DNA of 64,000 bases, from positions 1,736,001-1,800,000 of the forward strand of contig NZ_CBDFIX010000002.1 in NCBI RefSeq assembly GCF_965248315.1. The letters are read 5' to 3'. This DNA is from Ulvibacterium sp965248315. GTDB taxonomy: Bacteria > Bacteroidota > Bacteroidia > Flavobacteriales > Flavobacteriaceae. This document shows, piece by piece, positions 61,529-64,000 of this stretch. Numbering within the stretch: the stretch's first letter is position 1; every line of letters begins with the position of its first letter. The notes under the pieces were generated by a model. It did not search any database. It was not told the origin of the DNA and saw only the letters and a list, made by a program, of their open reading frames with translations. A program made the translations under genes and the position numbers.

Positions 61529-62524
61529 ATGGCATACAACATAGGTATATCACCACCATATAAATACATTTATTTTTTCCTTGCACTTGTTGCTCTATGC
61601 AATACATATAGGGGTGAAGCCCAGAAGGAGCCCCAGTATACACAATATATGTACAATATTGGCAGCTTTAACCCCGCATATGTGGGTACCGTGGAAAACC
61701 CTGAGATTATTGGATTGTATCGCGCGCAGTGGTTGGATATTCCCGGATCGCCAAGAACCATTCGCTTTGGGGTCAATTTTCCATTTGAAAACAAGAAACA
61801 CGGTCTTGGGTTTAATGTAGTTAACGATCAATTGGGACCCGTAACCCAAACTTACGTTGATCTCTCTTATTCGTACCAATTTAACGTTACCTATAATACT
61901 ATGTTATCGTTTGGGATGGATGTTGGTGGAGGTTTTTTGGATGTTGATTTCTCTAAAGGAACATTTGAAAACCCTGGAGAACCAATATTGAATCGTAGTC
62001 CCCTCAACAATTTTTACCCCACCATTGGGGCGGGATTGTTTTTGTACAGTGAGGATGTTTGGTATTTTGGGCTCTCCATACCTAACTTTCTAACTGATGG
62101 AATTTATGATGAAGATGTCGCCGCCATTGTGGAGGACAACATACATTTGAATATTATTGGGGGATATGTCTTTGACCTATCGGAGACCTTAAAGTTTAAG
62201 CCGGCCTTTTTATTAAATTATGTAAGTGGGGCACCTTTGAACACGAATATCTCTGCAAATTTTTTAATTAACGATAGGTTTACGGCAGGAGCTTCCTATC
62301 GTATAGATAATGCCATTAGCGGATTGGCCGGGTTCCAAGTTTCAAGTAGCACCTTTATCGGATATTCTTACGACTATAACACCAATTTACTCGGGGAATT
62401 CAATAATGGTTCCCATGAAATTATTCTTAAGTTTTATTTAGGTAAGGGCAAGGGGCGTTCAAAAGATGAGAAACCGGATATTAAAGACCAACCAAAACAA
62501 ATTGATACACCAAGGTTTTTTTAA
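61529..62524 (+). CDS. PorP/SprF family T9SS-associated outer-membrane protein (adhesin partner)
   Basis: A 331-residue PorP/SprF-like protein. It has a signal peptide (YIYFFLALVALCNTYRGEAQ) and the family's start of the mature part, QYTQYMYNIGSFNPAYVG, followed by LGFNVVNDQLGP and RFTAGASYRIDNAISGLAGFQ. SprF-type proteins are required for secretion and surface attachment of cargo with a type B C-terminal domain. It begins seven bases after the adhesin stop, which ties it to that cargo. An upstream in-frame ATG within the adhesin gene is less likely, because it would place about 35 residues before the signal. Confidence 0.93.
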   Translation: MAYNIGISPPYKYIYFFLALVALCNTYRGEAQKEPQYTQYMYNIGSFNPAYVGTVENPEIIGLYRAQWLDIPGSPRTIRFGVNFPFENKKHGLGFNVVNDQLGPVTQTYVDLSYSYQFNVTYNTMLSFGMDVGGGFLDVDFSKGTFENPGEPILNRSPLNNFYPTIGAGLFLYSEDVWYFGLSIPNFLTDGIYDEDVAAIVEDNIHLNIIGGYVFDLSETLKFKPAFLLNYVSGAPLNTNISANFLINDRFTAGASYRIDNAISGLAGFQVSSSTFIGYSYDYNTNLLGEFNNGSHEIILKFYLGKGKGRSKDEKPDIKDQPKQIDTPRFF

Positions 62525-62535
62525 ATGATATTCCT

Positions 62536-64000
62536 ATGAGAACACGACTTTTATTGTTGGCCTTTTGGGTAGTATCTACCGTTGGCCTGGCTCAGGAAAA
62601 AATGACAAAGGCGGACAAGTTGTTCTACAGTTATTCCTATGCAAATGCGATTGAGGCCTACCAAAAACAGATGCGGAACGGAAAATTGATGACCAACCAT
62701 CAGTTTTTAAATCTTGCCGATTCCTATTTTCATACCGGAGATTATAAAAATGCTTCCAAACTGTATTTGCAGGTCAATGCCAAGGACACCATAATGTCCG
62801 TTCATCAATTTAACAAGATGTTACAGAGTATGGTCAAAAACTCGGAGAAGGACCGACTAAATGCGTTTTTGGACACAAAAAAGGAAATGCTTCCTATAGA
62901 GTTAATGGAAAATATGGACTTCAATTCCGAACTGCTCAAGGCTGAATCTGAATCGGATAAGGACTTTCAAATTTTCAATCTAGAGATAAATAGCCCTCAG
63001 GCCGATTTCTCACCTTCATTTTATAAGGATAGATTGCTCTTTAGTAGTTCGCGGCCACAAAAATCAAAAAAGATATATGAGCCCTCGGGAGATTCCTTTT
63101 TGGATATTTATGTAGGTAGGGTTGGATCCAACGGAGATGTGCTTAATGCCAATACCTTTGCGACTATACCGGACTCCAAATATCACAAGGCAACCCCTTA
63201 TTATTCGGAAAGCATAGATCGATTTTTTTATATCCTTTCCAATACAGAGGATGATAGACTTGCCTTTGATGAGAACGGCAAAAATTCACTGGCCCTGGGT
63301 ATGGTATACCCCAATGGGTTTTTTAGATTTCTCTTAAAGGATTTGAGTACATCGTTCTACTATCCATTTTTTCAGGATTCGACCAATAGGATTTATTTTG
63401 CGGCAAATTTTGAGGATAGTCTGGGAGGTACTGATATTTACTATGTAAATACGAATAATGGACAAATTATGTCTGAACCCTTTAACTTGGGTCCTCGTGT
63501 TAATACGGCTGGAAATGAAATAGCGCCCTATATTTTTGAAGGAAGCTTATACTTTTCCTCGGATGTCTTTTATGGCTTGGGCGGAATGGACATCTATAAA
63601 AGCAATATTCAGCCAGATGGAACCTTTACTATCCCTGTTAATTTGGGAAGTAGCATTAACTCCCCCTCTGATGATTTCGGTTTCATAATTGAAGAAAACG
63701 TTTTTGGCGGTTATTCTGGATATTTTTCATCCAATCGTAAAGGTGGTAAGGGAGGTGATGATATCTATGGATTTAAAATTAATCGTGTTCCGGGATTAAA
63801 AACCTTGATTTTACGTGGAAGTGTTGCCGAAATTGGGCAAAGACAGGAAATCGAAAAGGCATCCGTAAAAATTTTGGACGGAAATGAAAACTTGATCAAG
63901 GAAGTATATACTGATGAAGAAGGCAAGTTTCAAGTAGAGCTTCCTTGGAGAGATGTTGTACATTTGGAAGTTGGCAAAGACAGATATTCCGAGTTTAAGG
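62536..64000 (+). CDS. OmpA/PD40-type outer-membrane associated protein, 3' end missing
   Basis: An open frame of 488 codons that runs off the right edge. A signal peptide (MRTRLLLLAFWVVSTVGLAQ) is followed by TPR-like helices (ADKLFYSYSYANAIEAYQKQ, LADSYFHTGDYKNASKLY) and then a PD40/WD40-like beta-propeller (FSPSFYKDRLLFSSSRP, GGTDIYYVN, APYIFEGSLYFSSDVFYGLG, GYFSSNRKGGKGGDDIYGF). A carboxypeptidase-regulatory-like domain begins at about residue 425 (LRGSVAEIGQRQEIEKASVK). Full-length relatives usually end in an OmpA peptidoglycan-binding domain. The gene follows the SprF-like gene after 11 bases and completes the typical cargo-SprF-OmpA cassette. Confidence 0.9.
   Translation, partial: MRTRLLLLAFWVVSTVGLAQEKMTKADKLFYSYSYANAIEAYQKQMRNGKLMTNHQFLNLADSYFHTGDYKNASKLYLQVNAKDTIMSVHQFNKMLQSMVKNSEKDRLNAFLDTKKEMLPIELMENMDFNSELLKAESESDKDFQIFNLEINSPQADFSPSFYKDRLLFSSSRPQKSKKIYEPSGDSFLDIYVGRVGSNGDVLNANTFATIPDSKYHKATPYYSESIDRFFYILSNTEDDRLAFDENGKNSLALGMVYPNGFFRFLLKDLSTSFYYPFFQDSTNRIYFAANFEDSLGGTDIYYVNTNNGQIMSEPFNLGPRVNTAGNEIAPYIFEGSLYFSSDVFYGLGGMDIYKSNIQPDGTFTIPVNLGSSINSPSDDFGFIIEENVFGGYSGYFSSNRKGGKGGDDIYGFKINRVPGLKTLILRGSVAEIGQRQEIEKASVKILDGNENLIKEVYTDEEGKFQVELPWRDVVHLEVGKDRYSEFK

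Overview
This window looks like core chromosome from a member of the Bacteroidota, almost certainly a (probably marine) flavobacterium. The evidence is the gene content: alternative complex III, the gliding/type IX secretion protein SprA, PorP/SprF-like outer-membrane proteins, an adhesin with a gliding-motility type C-terminal domain, LytS/LytTR signalling, and the gene order maeB-ruvA-sprA-gcvH. Several starts are preceded by the Bacteroidota -7 promoter element TAnnTTTG. The DNA is moderately AT-rich with no obvious compositional break. I saw no rRNA, tRNA, CRISPR array, transposase or phage gene. No gene-free stretch exceeds 300 bases. Genus-level placement is not supported by what I can see.

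Layout. 1-6452: 3' part of an alternative complex III operon (actC truncated at the left edge, actD, actE, actF) running into coxB-coxA. 6647-11427: a GIN-domain secreted protein, then an acyl-CoA oxidase-like gene and pckA on the minus strand. 11646-14914: tightly coupled ruvB, cytochrome P450 and queG. 15187-28933: a sodium/solute symporter, maeB, ruvA, the very long sprA, gcvH, a VanZ-like protein and a TonB-like protein. 29087-34408: cytochrome oxidase completion and assembly (heme O synthase, two subunit III genes, subunit IV, a cysteine-free thioredoxin-like protein, SCO1, DUF420 protein, a small CxxC membrane protein). 34519-44150: a ten-kilobase exporter locus with four FtsX/MacB-type permeases, two periplasmic adaptors, one ATPase and a TolC protein, laid out like a tandem duplication. 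44239-52338: tsaB, then mostly minus-strand housekeeping genes (hypothetical, MscS, DUF255 protein, dodecin, NifU-like), a lone PorP/SprF protein and a VWA lipoprotein. 52546-57175: a TPR histidine kinase with its LytTR regulator, a 17-copy 7-bp tandem repeat, a gamma-carbonic anhydrase homologue and fabD. 57421-64000: a large modular T9SS cargo protein, a PorP/SprF partner and an OmpA/PD40-type protein cut by the right edge.

How it fits together. The two respiratory blocks (1-6452 and 29087-34408), 22.6 kb apart, together encode a quinol:cytochrome c oxidoreductase plus a four-subunit aa3/caa3-type oxidase with its heme O and copper assembly factors. SprA is the outer-membrane translocon of the type IX system; the cargo, SprF-like and OmpA-like genes at the right end are a typical client cassette for it. 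pckA and maeB cover the PEP/malate/pyruvate node. The most unusual points I found are the paired leader motifs of the duplicated exporter, the heptanucleotide repeat, the dyads upstream of the adhesin, the helix-hairpin-helix tail on ActC, and the cysteine-less thioredoxin-like neighbour of SCO1. Nothing here can be claimed as a wholly new system from sequence reading alone.
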